Positions 52,191 through 63,429 of a stretch of 64,000 bases of DNA are shown piece by piece. Source of the stretch: Prosthecobacter sp. (GTDB lineage: Bacteria > Verrucomicrobiota > Verrucomicrobiia > Verrucomicrobiales > Verrucomicrobiaceae); NCBI RefSeq assembly GCF_020439865.1, contig NZ_JAGRPF010000064.1, positions 1 to 64,000 on the forward strand. Reading direction: 5' to 3'. The stretch's first letter is position 1. Each line of letters opens with the position of its first letter. Below the pieces are notes generated by a model, which saw only the letters and a list, made by a program, of their open reading frames with translations, ran no database searches and was not told the DNA's origin. The position numbers and the translations under genes were made by a program.

Positions 52191-53204
52191 TCACGAAGCG
52201 TCTTTCGACTTGGAGCCAGCCCCTCCCCTGCCCTGTCGAACTCGCACCCGGCGTCGCTCGTTCCACCACCCCAGCATCAACGAGACGCCAAACAACAGCG
52301 CGAAGATCAAAAACACGGTCCACAGCGGTTGTGTGCTTCCAATGATCTGCTGCAACGGCCGCCTTGGCAGCGGCACGGCATGGATCAGCAGCAGATGCAC
52401 CACGTAAAGAAGCAGCGATTCACGACCGGCAAGCCGCAGCCAGCCGGTGCCCGCGCTGATTCGGTCAGCCACGCAGGCGGTGAGCACGGCGGCCATCATC
52501 ACCCAGCCCAGACGTTCCAGGAAGAACTCCGGTTCGCCTCCGGGCCAGGGTGAATAAGGCTGAGCGAAGGTCAGTAAAGCTCCTGACACGAACACGACAG
52601 CCGCTCCACGATTCAGGGTGCCGCTCCAAAAGCTGCGCGTCAGAAAACCTGCCATGCCGAAACCAACCCAAGGGAAAAGGGCGAACCACGAACCATGGTT
52701 GCGACTGAAATACTGATCGATCAACAACACACCCGTATGCCAGCTCTCGGCCGACTTTTGCAGGCCGACAAATGCGAGAAGCAACACAGCGGCCACCGCG
52801 TTCCGCCAGCGCACGAAACGTTCGGCCAGCAGCATCAGCAGACCGCTCACCGCCAGGCAATGCAGCACATTGACCGTGCAGGCCGCCTTCCATGCCTCCG
52901 GCGTGAGCAGCGCCTGCCAGGGCACATACATCAGGTAACCGATGAGCCACACCATCAACAGTCGCTTGGCCGCAGGCCATGCCGGTTTGGAACCGCCCGT
53001 TGTCACATGCGCGCGCACGAAACCCGCGATCCAGAAGAAGGCCGGGGCGATCAGACCGTGATAGTAGTCGAGTTCATGAAACCACGGTGCGTCACGCAGA
53101 TTCGCATCGAGAAACGTGTGTGCCGAATGCGTCCAAACCATGCCGAGCACCGCGAGACCGCGGAACAGATCGAGCCAGGCAAGGCGTTGGGGAGCAGCGG
53201 CCAC
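52191..53204 (-). CDS. DUF1624 / HGSNAT-like transmembrane acyltransferase
   Basis: A 337-residue polytopic protein beginning with GTG at 53204. The sequence RLAWLDLFRGLAVLGMVWTHSAHTFLDA is the typical first helix with the DLFRG and active-site histidine motif of the heparan-alpha-glucosaminide acetyltransferase/DUF1624 family. About ten helices follow. It probably transfers an acyl group across the membrane to a sugar. No obvious partner; the neighbours on either side point the same or opposite way. Confidence 0.85.
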   Translation of the reverse strand: MAAAPQRLAWLDLFRGLAVLGMVWTHSAHTFLDANLRDAPWFHELDYYHGLIAPAFFWIAGFVRAHVTTGGSKPAWPAAKRLLMVWLIGYLMYVPWQALLTPEAWKAACTVNVLHCLAVSGLLMLLAERFVRWRNAVAAVLLLAFVGLQKSAESWHTGVLLIDQYFSRNHGSWFALFPWVGFGMAGFLTRSFWSGTLNRGAAVVFVSGALLTFAQPYSPWPGGEPEFFLERLGWVMMAAVLTACVADRISAGTGWLRLAGRESLLLYVVHLLLIHAVPLPRRPLQQIIGSTQPLWTVFLIFALLFGVSLMLGWWNERRRVRVRQGRGGAGSKSKDAS

Positions 53205-53282
53205 GCGGCGAGATTAACAAAGTTGTGTCGCGGCACAAGATGACTCTCGCCCTGCCGTTTGTTACAGCTTCACCCACCTTCC

Positions 53283-55838
53283 ATGAAATTTGCCCTCTTG
53301 CTCCCCCTGCTCTTTGCAAGCGCCCTGCCCGCCGCCGAAGTCTTTGAAGCCGCGCTCGGTCGCGAAACGGAACTGCCCAAAGGCAAGGAAGCCGACGGTA
53401 TCCTGGGCGACTTCGTTCTGCGCAGTGACAAGGTGGAGGCCGTGATCTCACACAACGCCGCAAACCGTCGCGCAAACATGAGCACCTTTTACGGCGAAGA
53501 CGGTGTCACCCCGGGTGCGCTCTATGATTTGACACTGCGTGGCGCCAGCAACGACCAGCTCGTCATTTACAGCCCCTGCGGTCACGGTCCGGTCAGCTAC
53601 GTAAAGATTGCCAATGTCAAAGAAGAGGGCGCCGCCGCCGTCGAATCCGTCACCACCGCAGCAAAGAACGGCGGCGTGTTCAAACGTCATGAATATCGTG
53701 TCAAAGACGGTGTGCAGGGCGTCTTCATCACCACAGTGCTGCGCAACGAGACCGACAAACCGCAGAAGACTTTCACCAAGGATGATCTGATGCGGTTTGA
53801 ATCCACCGGCGAAGTGCAGGGCATTCGATGGGCCGATGCGATCAATCCCGCACATAAGTGCGGTTATGCGTTCGCGACCCTCAGCGTGAGCGGCATCGAC
53901 AAGCTCGAAGACACGATCGAATTGCAGCCGAAACAGGAGGTCGCTATCTCACGCTTCTTCGCCGTGGGCACATCTCCGGCGCAGGCCGTGGGCGAGGTAT
54001 GGGCAGTGAAGGGAAAAACCGGAATCGTTGAAGGATTATTGACCGACGAGAATGACAAGCGGCTCGCGACGGGTTCCATCGCCATCAAGCAGGGTCAGAG
54101 CAGTATCCTGGCGTACCCTGATTTGGAAGGCCGGTTCAACCTCCGCCTTCCTGATGGGAAGTACGAGTTCGTTGCCTCTGATCTGGGCCGTAACGAAGTC
54201 ACCGCGAATGTTACCGTGAAAGCCGATGGGGTAGTAAAGCACGCTTTTGGTCTCTCGGCTGCCTCCGGCATTCGCTTTGCGATCAACGATGAGGCAGGCA
54301 AACCCATCCCGTGCAAGGCGCACTTCGCGCCGCTGGATGAAAACGCTCCGAAGCTCAATCTCGGCCCGAAGCATCGCGCGCATGGTTGCGTGGACCAGTA
54401 TCACAGCGAGAACGGCCACTTCACCCAACAGCTCCCGCCGGGCAAGTACCGCGTCGTCGTTGTGCGCGGACCGGAATACAGTCACCTTGCGAAGGAAATC
54501 ACGCTTGAGGCCGGTAAGACCGCCGAATTCAAAGGCACGCTCAAACGTCTCGTGGACACGAAGGGCTGGATCAGCGCCGACTTCCACAATCACAGCACGC
54601 CGAGCGGCGACAATGTCTGCGACACCGACGGCCGCTTGATCAACATCGCTGCCGAGCACCTCGAATTCGCGCCAACCACCGAGCACAACCGCCTCTACGA
54701 CTGGGAACCGACGATCAAGGCGCTAGGCCTTCAATCCTACATCAAAACAGTCAAGGGCATGGAACTCACCGGCAGCCGCCAGCACTTCAATGCATTCCCG
54801 TTCGAGCCTGATCCGCTCAAGCAAGACGGCGGTGCCCCCGTTTGGAACGATGACCCTCGCATCACCGCACTCACGCTGCGACGCTGGCAGGGCGAGCGTG
54901 CGGATCGCTGGATTCAGTTCAACCATCCCGATCTCGCGAACATGTTCATGGACCGCGACAGCGACGGCGTTGCGGATGGCGGCTTCGTCGGCGTCGGTGA
55001 CATGATCGACGGCTCTGAAAGTGAGAACGGACCTGGCACAGACATTCTGGCCGATGCGCCATTCAAGGTCAGCCGTCCCGCCGGCTCCTTGGCCGCCAAG
55101 GTCTCGCAGGTGCGTGAGTTCATATGGCGTCAGCTTTTGAATCAAGGTCTGCGCGTCACCGCCGTCGGTGTGGCCGACGCGCACAGCGTTTATGGCAACG
55201 GTGTTGGCTGCTGGCGCTGCTACCTGCCCTCCAGCACCGATGAGCCGGCGAAGATCGACTGGGCGGAACTCTCGCCGCATGCGAAAGCCGGCCACATCGT
55301 GCTCAGCACTGGTCCCTTCCTCGAAGTCACGACACAGAACGGCAAGATCGCCGGTGACGACGACCGCGCGACCGGAGTCATCGATCTCAAGGTGCGTGTG
55401 CAATGCACCGACTGGATGGACATCGACCGCGTGCAGGTGCTGGTGAACAGCCGCCCTGATCCGAAGCTCAACTTCACCCGCGCCACGCATCCGCAGATGT
55501 TCAAGGACGGCGTAGTGAAGTTCGACCAGACAATCCACGTGCCGCTGCAGCATGATGCGCATCTCATCGTCGTGGCCATTGACGAAGACGGCGATGAAAA
55601 GACCTGCTACGGCACCAGCGACTACGCCAAGATGCGTCCCTGCGCCTACAACAATCCGATCTACATCGATGCGGACGGCCACGGCTTCACGCCGAACGGT
55701 GACACGCTTGGTTTCGATCTTCCTGTCGGCGGCATGAACGCGGACAAGGCCAAGGCGCAGCTTGTCAAAGCTGGTTTGATCAAGGAAGAACCCAAGACTG
55801 GCACCGCACCTGCGGGTGAAACGAAAAAGAAAAACTGA
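53283..55838 (+). CDS. CehA/McbA-type metallohydrolase, secreted
   Basis: An 851-residue exported protein from ATG 53283 (MKFALLLPLLFASALPAAEV). N-terminal half: beta-sandwich regions, one a carboxypeptidase-regulatory-like repeat (GLLTDENDKRLATGSIAIKQ and IRFAINDEAGKPIPCKA). From about residue 425 a PHP-like metallohydrolase domain: DFHNHSTPSGDN (metal ligands), FAPTTEHNRLYDW, then IQFNHPD and ADAHSVYG. CehA/McbA proteins hydrolyse carbamates or related esters; substrate here is unknown. The cytidine deaminase gene follows after 4 bases. Confidence 0.88.
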   Translation: MKFALLLPLLFASALPAAEVFEAALGRETELPKGKEADGILGDFVLRSDKVEAVISHNAANRRANMSTFYGEDGVTPGALYDLTLRGASNDQLVIYSPCGHGPVSYVKIANVKEEGAAAVESVTTAAKNGGVFKRHEYRVKDGVQGVFITTVLRNETDKPQKTFTKDDLMRFESTGEVQGIRWADAINPAHKCGYAFATLSVSGIDKLEDTIELQPKQEVAISRFFAVGTSPAQAVGEVWAVKGKTGIVEGLLTDENDKRLATGSIAIKQGQSSILAYPDLEGRFNLRLPDGKYEFVASDLGRNEVTANVTVKADGVVKHAFGLSAASGIRFAINDEAGKPIPCKAHFAPLDENAPKLNLGPKHRAHGCVDQYHSENGHFTQQLPPGKYRVVVVRGPEYSHLAKEITLEAGKTAEFKGTLKRLVDTKGWISADFHNHSTPSGDNVCDTDGRLINIAAEHLEFAPTTEHNRLYDWEPTIKALGLQSYIKTVKGMELTGSRQHFNAFPFEPDPLKQDGGAPVWNDDPRITALTLRRWQGERADRWIQFNHPDLANMFMDRDSDGVADGGFVGVGDMIDGSESENGPGTDILADAPFKVSRPAGSLAAKVSQVREFIWRQLLNQGLRVTAVGVADAHSVYGNGVGCWRCYLPSSTDEPAKIDWAELSPHAKAGHIVLSTGPFLEVTTQNGKIAGDDDRATGVIDLKVRVQCTDWMDIDRVQVLVNSRPDPKLNFTRATHPQMFKDGVVKFDQTIHVPLQHDAHLIVVAIDEDGDEKTCYGTSDYAKMRPCAYNNPIYIDADGHGFTPNGDTLGFDLPVGGMNADKAKAQLVKAGLIKEEPKTGTAPAGETKKKN

Positions 55839-55842
55839 ACTC

Positions 55843-56229
55843 ATGACCGGCACCCCCGATCTCCTCGAACTGGCCAAGGTCTCCGCGGAACAGGCTTACG
55901 CGCCTTACTCGCGGTTTCAGGTTGGTTGCGCCGTCTTCACTGAACGCGGCGGCCTTTTCACCGGCTGCAATGTGGAGAATGCGAGCTACGGACTGACGAT
56001 CTGTGCTGAGCGCAATGCAATCTTCCACGCCGTGTCCGAGGAAGGACCGGCGATGAAGATCGCCACGCTCGCCGTGGTTGCGCTTGGGCAGGAGTTTCCG
56101 CCGTGTGGAGCCTGCAGGCAAGTGATCGCGGAGTTCGCGACGCCAGAAACCACGGTCTGGTTTCTGCGCGACGGAAAACCGGTGGCGATGACGATGGCGG
56201 AGTTGCTGCCTGCTAGCTTCAGGATATGA
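55843..56229 (+). CDS. cdd: Cytidine deaminase
   Basis: A 128-residue tetramer-type cytidine deaminase from ATG 55843 (MTGTPDLLELAKVS). Zinc ligands and catalytic Glu are in TICAERNAIFHA and PPCGACRQVIAEF, with FTGCNVENASYGLT upstream as substrate loop. It converts cytidine to uridine in pyrimidine salvage. A longer in-frame start would overlap the hydrolase gene. The mutarotase gene follows 10 bases downstream. Confidence 0.96.
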   Translation: MTGTPDLLELAKVSAEQAYAPYSRFQVGCAVFTERGGLFTGCNVENASYGLTICAERNAIFHAVSEEGPAMKIATLAVVALGQEFPPCGACRQVIAEFATPETTVWFLRDGKPVAMTMAELLPASFRI

Positions 56230-56239
56230 ATGCCCGAGC

Positions 56240-57115
56240 ATGACTCTCCCTCCTTCCGTCCGTATCACCGAAGAACTCTCTGAATATCCCATCCTCGAAA
56301 TCGATCATCCGGCAGCAAGCGGGCGAATCGCGTTGAACGGAGCACATGTGATGGAATGGATTCCCGAAGGCCATGATCCTGTGCTGTTCATGAGCATGGC
56401 GGCGCAGTTGGAGCCTGGGAAGGCGATCCGCGGCGGCATTCCGGTGTGCTGGCCGTGGTTTGGACCGCATCCGCGCGATACAGCGATGCCCGCCCATGGA
56501 TTTGTCCGCACCATGATGTGGAAGGTGGACGTGGCGCGTGAGAACGATTCGGAAGTCGAGATCGTGCTGAAAGTTCAAGACTCCGCCGAGACAAAGACTT
56601 ACTGGCCGCATGCCTTCTCGGCACGTTTGCACGTGCGCATGGGCGCGTTTCTGGAAGTCACGCTGCAGGTGGCGAACACAGGAACCGCCGCGTGGGATAT
56701 GACGGGGGCGCTGCACACCTATCTCAATGTTGAAGACGTGCGGCAGATCTCGGTTCACGGACTGCATGGCACGCAGTATGTCGAGAGCCGCCTCTCACCG
56801 GAGAAGCGGCCGCAGCACGGGCCTGTGGTCATCGATCAGGAAGTGGACAGGCTCTATGCTTCAGATGCGCCAGTGATCGTGCATGATCCCGCCTGGAAGC
56901 GCGAATTCATCATCGAAAAAGGCGGCAGCCTGGCCACAGTCGTATGGAATCCCTGGATCGAAAAATCCAAGCGCCTTGCCGATTTGCCTGACGAGGCGTA
57001 TCCCGAATTTCTCTGTATCGAGGCGGCCAACGCCGGCGAAGATGTGGTCACTGTGATGCCCGGCCAGGAGCATTTGCTGATGCAGCGTATCGACGTTCGG
57101 AAGCTTCATGCCTGA
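56240..57115 (+). CDS. D-hexose-6-phosphate mutarotase (YeaD-like)
   Basis: A 291-residue galactose-mutarotase-fold protein. YeaD-group signatures are NGAHVMEWIPEGHDPVLFMS, RGGIPVCWPWFG and HGFVRTMMWKV, with the catalytic Glu in LCIEAAN near the C-terminus and a His at DMTGALHTYLNV. It interconverts alpha and beta anomers of sugar phosphates. It sits between cytidine deaminase and a PaaK-like ligase; the three are close together but of unrelated chemistry. Confidence 0.92.
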   Translation: MTLPPSVRITEELSEYPILEIDHPAASGRIALNGAHVMEWIPEGHDPVLFMSMAAQLEPGKAIRGGIPVCWPWFGPHPRDTAMPAHGFVRTMMWKVDVARENDSEVEIVLKVQDSAETKTYWPHAFSARLHVRMGAFLEVTLQVANTGTAAWDMTGALHTYLNVEDVRQISVHGLHGTQYVESRLSPEKRPQHGPVVIDQEVDRLYASDAPVIVHDPAWKREFIIEKGGSLATVVWNPWIEKSKRLADLPDEAYPEFLCIEAANAGEDVVTVMPGQEHLLMQRIDVRKLHA

Positions 57116-57191
57116 TGATGAGTGAGTGACGGTAGCAGAGGCCGAAAATCGACCGATGAGCAGGCGGCTTGACCCCGCTCCATGCCTCGCC

Positions 57192-58487
57192 ATGTCTACG
57201 AGCGTGTCGGACGGCCCTCCATTGATCGACCGCGTTCGCTTACGCTCCAACCAGTGGCGCAAGCTGAGGTCCATCGTGCTCAATCTCGCCACGACGGACA
57301 GCTTTTACGGCAAGAAAATTCACGAATGGGAGCTCAAGGTGAGCCGCCTCAACCGTGTGGACGACTTCATTGCCCAAGTTCCGTTCACTACAAAGGCGGA
57401 CATTCAGGCCGATCGTCTGGCTAACCCTCCTTTTGGAACCAATCTGACCCGGGCCATTCACCAATACACCCGCTTCTGCCAGACCAGCGGCACCAGTACG
57501 GGCGAGCCCATGGCCTGGGTCGATACGCCAGAGAGCTGGGAGGCCATGCTCAAATGCTGGCAACGTGTGTTTGACGCCGCCGGACTCGTCAAAGGACGCG
57601 ACCGCATCTTCTTCGCGTTTTCGTTCGGACCGTTTCTGGGATTCTGGACAGCATACGAAGCAGCAGCAAAAGATTACCTCATCATTCCTGCCGGCGGGAT
57701 GTCCAGCCAGGCACGACTCGAAGCCATGGCACGCTACGGTGCCACCGTGCTGTGCTGCACACCCACTTATGCGCTGCGGCTCGGCGAACTGATCGGTGAT
57801 CCTTCTGGTGTGGAGCGCATGGGACTGCGCATCAACAAGATCATCGTGGCCGGTGAGACTGGCGGCAGCGTTCCCGAAGTGCGGCAGCGCCTCGAAAAAC
57901 TGTGGGAGGCGCGAGTCTTCGATCATCACGGCATGACCGAAGTCGGGCCGGTCAGTTATGAAACAGAGGACATGCCGCGGCAGCTCGTCGTGATGGAAGA
58001 GGCCTATCTCGCCGAGATCGTGGATCCAAAAACGGGCGTGGAGGTGGCTGATGGCGAATGCGGTGAACTGATTCTCTCGACCCTGGACCGCACCGCCTGT
58101 CCGCTGCTGCGCTACCGCACCGGAGACTGGGTGAAAAAGAAGATTCATCGCGGCCGGCTCATGCTCGACGGGGGCATCCTGAGCCGCGTGGACGACATGG
58201 TCGTCGTGCGCGGAGTAAACATTTACCCGAGCGCCATCGAGGCCGTCGTGCGGCAGTTCCCGGAGGTTCTGGAGTTCATGGTGGAGCAGCGCAAAGTGGA
58301 TGCGATGGATGAGATTGAACTGATCGTCGAGGTCGACGGGAACGTGGCGAAGCCGCTGCTCAAACGCATCGAGACAAAGCTGAAGGACACATTTTCACTG
58401 CGCATTCCCGTGAGACTTGCCGAGCCTCACAGTCTTCCCCGCCACGAGTTCAAAGCCAAACGCTGGCGGCTTGTCCAGACAGCCTGA
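57192..58487 (+). CDS. PaaK-like phenylacetate-CoA ligase family adenylate-forming enzyme
   Basis: A 431-residue AMP-binding protein (ATG 57192; a GTG 66 bases upstream is in frame). It has the PaaK-type P-loop FCQTSGTSTGEPMAW, HHGMTEVGPVSYE, TGDWVKKK and the C-terminal RGVNIYPSAIEAVVRQFPEVLEF with the ending HSLPRHEFKAKRW. PaaK makes phenylacetyl-CoA, but such proteins are widespread with other aromatic or amino acid substrates. No paa genes accompany it. Confidence 0.88.
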   Translation: MSTSVSDGPPLIDRVRLRSNQWRKLRSIVLNLATTDSFYGKKIHEWELKVSRLNRVDDFIAQVPFTTKADIQADRLANPPFGTNLTRAIHQYTRFCQTSGTSTGEPMAWVDTPESWEAMLKCWQRVFDAAGLVKGRDRIFFAFSFGPFLGFWTAYEAAAKDYLIIPAGGMSSQARLEAMARYGATVLCCTPTYALRLGELIGDPSGVERMGLRINKIIVAGETGGSVPEVRQRLEKLWEARVFDHHGMTEVGPVSYETEDMPRQLVVMEEAYLAEIVDPKTGVEVADGECGELILSTLDRTACPLLRYRTGDWVKKKIHRGRLMLDGGILSRVDDMVVVRGVNIYPSAIEAVVRQFPEVLEFMVEQRKVDAMDEIELIVEVDGNVAKPLLKRIETKLKDTFSLRIPVRLAEPHSLPRHEFKAKRWRLVQTA

Positions 58488-58495
58488 ACCCAACC

Positions 58496-59170
58496 ATGTC
58501 ACTGATCCAACTCACCAACGTTTCCAAGTCCTACACCGACCCCGGCAGCGGGGCCCGGGTTCCGGTGCTGCATGGCATCAACCTCAGCATCGAGGCCGGT
58601 GAATCCGTTGCCATCGTCGGCCCATCGGGCTGCGGCAAAAGCACACTGCTGAACATTCTCGGCACGCTCGACACTCCCGATGAAGGAGAGATCGTCTTTG
58701 ATGGAGAATCGCCGGCCAAGTCAACGGCGAAACAGCTCGCCGCACTGCGCAGCCAGAAGATCGGCTTCATTTTCCAACTCCATCATCTGATGCCGCAATG
58801 CTCCGTGCTAGAGAATGTGCTGCTGCCAACGCTTGCCCTGAAAGCGCCACCTGCCGATGCAGTGTCACGCGCGGAATCGCTGCTCGAACAGGTGGGTCTC
58901 AAAGACCGCATGAACTGGAAACCGGCGCAGTTGTCCGGCGGTGAACGCCAGCGCGTGGCGTTTGTGCGTGCCTTGATCAACCAGCCCCGGCTCATCCTGG
59001 CTGACGAACCCACCGGCGCGCTGGACGAGACCAACGCCGCCGCTTTGACCGACCTGCTGCTGCAACTTCAGAAAAGCAGCGAGGTCACCCTGATCATGGT
59101 CACGCATCATCGTGCGCAGGCAGAACGCATGGGCCGGATGCTGACGATTCATGAAGGCTCCCTGAAATGA
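58496..59170 (+). CDS. ABC transporter ATPase, LolD/MacB type
   Basis: A 224-residue ATPase with Walker A GPSGCGKST, Q-loop IGFIFQLHHLMPQCSVLENV, signature LSGGERQRVAFVRALI, Walker B LILADEPTGALDE and the switch His MVTHH. The LolD/FtsE-like group works with FtsX-type permeases. The downstream permease gene starts 4 bases before this one ends. It would drive an export or lipoprotein-release machine in the inner membrane. Confidence 0.95.
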   Translation: MSLIQLTNVSKSYTDPGSGARVPVLHGINLSIEAGESVAIVGPSGCGKSTLLNILGTLDTPDEGEIVFDGESPAKSTAKQLAALRSQKIGFIFQLHHLMPQCSVLENVLLPTLALKAPPADAVSRAESLLEQVGLKDRMNWKPAQLSGGERQRVAFVRALINQPRLILADEPTGALDETNAAALTDLLLQLQKSSEVTLIMVTHHRAQAERMGRMLTIHEGSLK

Positions 59171-62100
59171 AACTCAAGGATTACGTCCTCCAATCCGCAC
59201 GCCACTACTGGCGCGGCCATCTGGGGCTGCTGTTTGGCACGTTTCTGGCAGCCACGATTCTGACCGGCTCCATGCTCGTTGGTGATTCGGTGCGTGCCAG
59301 TCTGGAACGCGTGGCCGCTTTGCGTCTGGGCAAGGTCGAAGGCGGCGTGCTCGGCGGCGACCACTGGTTCACCGAAAGTCTCGCGCGCAAAACAAAGTCA
59401 GCGCCCGTCATCATCGCCACAGGTGCGGCAGCCGCAGCAAATGGCAACGTGCGCGTCAACGGAGCACAAGTGCTCGGTGTCGATGAAGCGTTCTGGAAGC
59501 TCAGCACCAGTTCAAAGTCCGTCACCTTTGACAAATCTTCTGTCGCCATCAACGAACCGCTCGCCCGCAAACTCGGCGTGAAGGCGGGCGACACCATCCT
59601 CGTGCGACTGGAGCGTCCGAGCGCCATTTCGCGCGATGCGCCGCTCTCCGGCAGCACCAACGAGGACATCTCGCTGCGCCGCAAGATCGCCGCCGTGGTC
59701 AGCCCGGAAGATTTCGGTGCGTTTCAGCTCACGGCCTCGCAGGTGCCGCCGGATTCCGTGTTTGTGAACCTCGCTGATCTGCAGACGCAGCTCGAAATGG
59801 ACGGACGCGTCAACGCGCTGCTCCACCCACAGTTCAACGTCCTCCGGGCACACTTTGAAGAACAGCGAACACTTGCTGACTTCGCACTCCAGCTCAAAAA
59901 AATCGACGGCGCAAAAAAGGAGTGGGAGATCAGCACCAGCCGCGTCTTCCTGGAGCGCAACCTCGCGGAGAAGATCGATGACTTCAAAAGCACCTACGGC
60001 GTGCTGACCTATCTCGTGAACGGCATCACTTCGGCACAAGGGGGCACACCGTATTCAATGGTGACGGCGGTCGGACAAGGCAAGGACGATGAAATCGCCA
60101 TCACCCAATGGCTGGCGGACGATCAGAAGCTCGCCGTCGGCGACGAACTGGAGATCAAATACTTCGTGGTCGGACTCGGGCGCGAACTGAAGCAACAGTC
60201 GGCCAAGTTCAAAGTGGGAGCCATCCTGCCGATGGATGATCCGAAAGTCACGAAGGCGTGGACGCCAGATTTCCCCGGCGTTTCGGACGTGGACAACTGC
60301 CGCGACTGGGAGCCCGGCATCCCGATGGACATGAAGGCCATCCGCGACAAGGACGAAGACTACTGGGACGAGTACAAAGGCACCCCGAAGGCATTCATCA
60401 CACTGGCGGCGGGCCAGAAACTCTGGTCAAACCGCTTCGGCAACCTCACCGCCATCCGCATGCCCAATGCAGGCCAGACGTCCGAGGCCAAGGCCAACGC
60501 TCTCGCATTGCGGCTGAACTTGTCCGACATTGGTCTCCTGCCGCGAGACTTCAAACACGAGGCAGGCGCGGCGGCAAAAGGCAGCGTGGATTTTGGCGGA
60601 CTGTTCATCGGCCTGAGCATGTTCCTGATTGCCGCAGCGCTCGTCTTCGCAGCGCTGCTGTTCTTGTTCACGCTGGAGCGCCGTGCCGCCCAGATCGGCC
60701 TGCTGATGGCGATAGGATGGACACGCGGCATGGTGCGACGTGCGTGGCTAATGGAAGCGGGAGTCATCGCCCTCGCGGGCGTGCTGCTGGGAGTCTTTGG
60801 CGGGATGATCTACACACAAACGGCGCTGCACGGGCTCTCCGCCATCTGGAGCGGAGCCACGCAGGGACTGCCGCTCGTGTTCAGCGCAAGCTTCGGAACG
60901 ATTTTCAACGCCGCGCTGTCCACGATGATCGTGGTGCTGCTTACTTTGTGGTGGGCAAGTCGGAAGCTTTTCAAAGTCAAAGCGCGTGATCTGCTCTCAG
61001 GCTCCTGGAGCGAAGACCTCTCCCCTGTCCAAAAGAAGCATGGAATGAAAGTGGTTCTGATTCTTGCCGGCGTCGCGCTCCTGCTGCTCGCCTTTGGCTT
61101 TATGGTAAAGAATCCTGAAGCCGTCGCCGGCATGTTCTTTGGTTCCGGGATGCTGATGATGATCGCCGGTCTCCTGTTCCTGCGCGGTTGGATGCGACGC
61201 GACAGCGGAAGTCTCGCACGAACGCTCTGGCAGATCGGCTCGCGCAACATCTCACGTCGTCCTTCGCGCAGTCTGGCGGTGATCGGCATGATGGCAGGCG
61301 GCATCTTCCTCGTCGTGGCGGTGAATGCCTTCCGCATGAGCGCAGGGGACGCCACGCAGAAACATTCGGGCACCGGTGGCTTTGCGCTCATCGGCGAGTC
61401 CTCCCTGCCGGTTTATGAAGATCTCAATGTGAAGGCTGGCTGGGATGCATTCGGACTCGATGAGAAGCTCATGCCACATGCCCATGTGGTGCCGTTTCGT
61501 GTGCGCGACGGCGATGACGCGAGCTGTTTGAATCTCAACCGTGCGCAGAAGCCCATGCTCGTCGCCGTGGATCCCGCCCAGATGACCGGCACGTTCGCGT
61601 TTGCTTCCGGCTCATGGGAGAAGCTTGCGGATACCTCCTTCATTCCTGCCATCGCCGATCAGGCAACGGCCATGTGGGGTTTGGGCAAGGGCGTGGGCGA
61701 TACGCTGGATTATCAGGACAGCTCGGGAAACACCTTCCAGGTAAAGATCGTCGGCCTGCTCGCGGGCTCCGTGCTGCAGGGCAAGATGATCATCAGCGAA
61801 CAAGCGTTCCTCTCGAAGTATCCGGATGCGGCCGGATATCGTTTCTTCCTGATCGATGCGAAACCGGATCAGGCTTCAGAGATCTCTGCGCATCTGACGC
61901 GGCAGCTTGAACAGCGTGGCCTGGCATTGGAACCCACCAAGCAGCGGCTGGAATTGTTCCTGAGTGTGCAAAACACTTACATCGGCATCTTCACGGTGCT
62001 TGGCGGTCTGGGCGTCCTGCTGGGAACGGCAGGCATCGGCGTGCTGATTGCCCGGCATGTGCTGGAACGCCGTGGTGAACTCGGCCTCATGCAGGCCCTG

Positions 62101-62355
62101 GGATTCCGCGCCGAAGCCCTGCGGGGCATGATCATGGGCGAACACGGCGTGCTGCTGATCCTCGGAGTTGTTCTCGGCGTGATTACCGCCTCGCTGGCGA
62201 TTATTCCCCAACTGATCGAACGCGGTGGCGGGCTCCCCATGGGCTTCCTCAGCAAACTGATCGCCGCCGTACTCGGGTTCGGCCTGCTGGTCTGTATCGT
62301 CGCCATTTCCTCCGCAGTGCGTGGAAGGCTGACCGATTCCATCCGCCGGGAATAG
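59167..62355 (+). CDS. Large FtsX-type ABC transporter permease, 1062 aa
   Basis: A 1062-residue permease: an N-terminal membrane helix ([25 protein letters not shown]), a large outside MacB-like domain (about 40-460), three helices (about 480-600) with the FtsX-like [37 protein letters not shown], a second helix group and outside domain, and a final FtsX domain ([42 protein letters not shown]). It acts with the preceding ATPase. The two FtsX modules in one chain suggest that it replaces a LolC/LolE pair. Confidence 0.88.
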   Translation: MKLKDYVLQSARHYWRGHLGLLFGTFLAATILTGSMLVGDSVRASLERVAALRLGKVEGGVLGGDHWFTESLARKTKSAPVIIATGAAAAANGNVRVNGAQVLGVDEAFWKLSTSSKSVTFDKSSVAINEPLARKLGVKAGDTILVRLERPSAISRDAPLSGSTNEDISLRRKIAAVVSPEDFGAFQLTASQVPPDSVFVNLADLQTQLEMDGRVNALLHPQFNVLRAHFEEQRTLADFALQLKKIDGAKKEWEISTSRVFLERNLAEKIDDFKSTYGVLTYLVNGITSAQGGTPYSMVTAVGQGKDDEIAITQWLADDQKLAVGDELEIKYFVVGLGRELKQQSAKFKVGAILPMDDPKVTKAWTPDFPGVSDVDNCRDWEPGIPMDMKAIRDKDEDYWDEYKGTPKAFITLAAGQKLWSNRFGNLTAIRMPNAGQTSEAKANALALRLNLSDIGLLPRDFKHEAGAAAKGSVDFGGLFIGLSMFLIAAALVFAALLFLFTLERRAAQIGLLMAIGWTRGMVRRAWLMEAGVIALAGVLLGVFGGMIYTQTALHGLSAIWSGATQGLPLVFSASFGTIFNAALSTMIVVLLTLWWASRKLFKVKARDLLSGSWSEDLSPVQKKHGMKVVLILAGVALLLLAFGFMVKNPEAVAGMFFGSGMLMMIAGLLFLRGWMRRDSGSLARTLWQIGSRNISRRPSRSLAVIGMMAGGIFLVVAVNAFRMSAGDATQKHSGTGGFALIGESSLPVYEDLNVKAGWDAFGLDEKLMPHAHVVPFRVRDGDDASCLNLNRAQKPMLVAVDPAQMTGTFAFASGSWEKLADTSFIPAIADQATAMWGLGKGVGDTLDYQDSSGNTFQVKIVGLLAGSVLQGKMIISEQAFLSKYPDAAGYRFFLIDAKPDQASEISAHLTRQLEQRGLALEPTKQRLELFLSVQNTYIGIFTVLGGLGVLLGTAGIGVLIARHVLERRGELGLMQALGFRAEALRGMIMGEHGVLLILGVVLGVITASLAIIPQLIERGGGLPMGFLSKLIAAVLGFGLLVCIVAISSAVRGRLTDSIRRE

Positions 62356-62405
62356 GCGGGAACGGCCATGCGCGACGCCTTGCACTCCGCTCCGGGCACG
62401 CTCCT

Positions 62406-63419
62406 ATGTGCGCAGTGAACCCTGCGCTCAACGAACCCGACTCTCCCTTCGATCTCGCTCTCCGCCCGGGAGACTTTTCCGAGTTCCATGGTCAGACGAA
62501 GGTCAAAGACCAGCTGCTTGTCATGGTCGAGGCCGCGAAGATGCGCGGTGAGTCGCTGGATCATGTGCTGCTCTGCGGTCCGCCCGGACTGGGCAAGACC
62601 ACGCTCGCCAATCTCATCGCCAACGCCGTCGGCACCAAGCTGCACACCACCAGCGGCCCGCAGATCGAGCGCGCAGGCGATCTCGCCGGCATTCTCACAA
62701 ACTTGCAGGAGCGTGACATCCTCTTCATCGACGAAATCCACCGCCTGCATCCAAGCATCGAAGAGTACCTGTATCCCGCGATTGAGGACTATCGCCTCGA
62801 CATCATCATCGACCAGGGCCCGAAGGCGCGCACCATTCGCATCGACCTGCCGCCCTTCACTCTTGTGGGCGCCACCACCCGCGCCGGCATGCTCACTTCG
62901 CCGATGCGCTCACGCTTCGGCATCCCCAACCGTCTCGACTACTACACGCCCGAAGAGATCCAGCACATCCTCATCCGCTCCGCGCGTTTGATGAACGTCG
63001 CCATCGAGCCCGAAGGCGCGCACGAAATCGCCCGCCGTTCCCGCGGCACGCCGCGCATCGCCAATCACCTCCTGCGCTGGGTGCGCGACTTTGCGCAGGT
63101 GAAGGCGCAAAATGTCGTCACGGAGGACGTCGCCTGCCAGGCGCTCACCATGCGCGACATCGACGAATCCGGCCTCGACGACATGGACACGCGCATCCTC
63201 GAAGCCATCATCGGCAAGTTCGACGGCGGCCCCGTTGGCATGGGCAGCGTCGCCGTCGCCGTGGGCGAGGACGCCAGCACGCTTGAAGACGTGCACGAGC
63301 CCTACCTCGTGATGCAAGGTTACCTCAAACGCACCCCACGCGGCCGCGTCGCCATGCCCGCCGCCTACCGCAAACTCGGCCTCGTGCCGCCTCTCACCGG
63401 GCAGTCGGAGCTGTTTTGA
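62406..63419 (+). CDS. ruvB: Holliday junction branch migration helicase RuvB
   Basis: A 337-residue AAA+ motor. Walker [13 protein letters not shown], Walker [21 protein letters not shown], sensor 1 [20 protein letters not shown], arginine finger and sensor 2 [18 protein letters not shown], and the winged-helix end [16 protein letters not shown]. It drives branch migration with RuvA and helps RuvC. ruvA and ruvC are not in the window, which is common for unlinked ruv genes. Confidence 0.98.
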   Translation: MCAVNPALNEPDSPFDLALRPGDFSEFHGQTKVKDQLLVMVEAAKMRGESLDHVLLCGPPGLGKTTLANLIANAVGTKLHTTSGPQIERAGDLAGILTNLQERDILFIDEIHRLHPSIEEYLYPAIEDYRLDIIIDQGPKARTIRIDLPPFTLVGATTRAGMLTSPMRSRFGIPNRLDYYTPEEIQHILIRSARLMNVAIEPEGAHEIARRSRGTPRIANHLLRWVRDFAQVKAQNVVTEDVACQALTMRDIDESGLDDMDTRILEAIIGKFDGGPVGMGSVAVAVGEDASTLEDVHEPYLVMQGYLKRTPRGRVAMPAAYRKLGLVPPLTGQSELF

Positions 63420-63429
63420 ATCTCCCGAC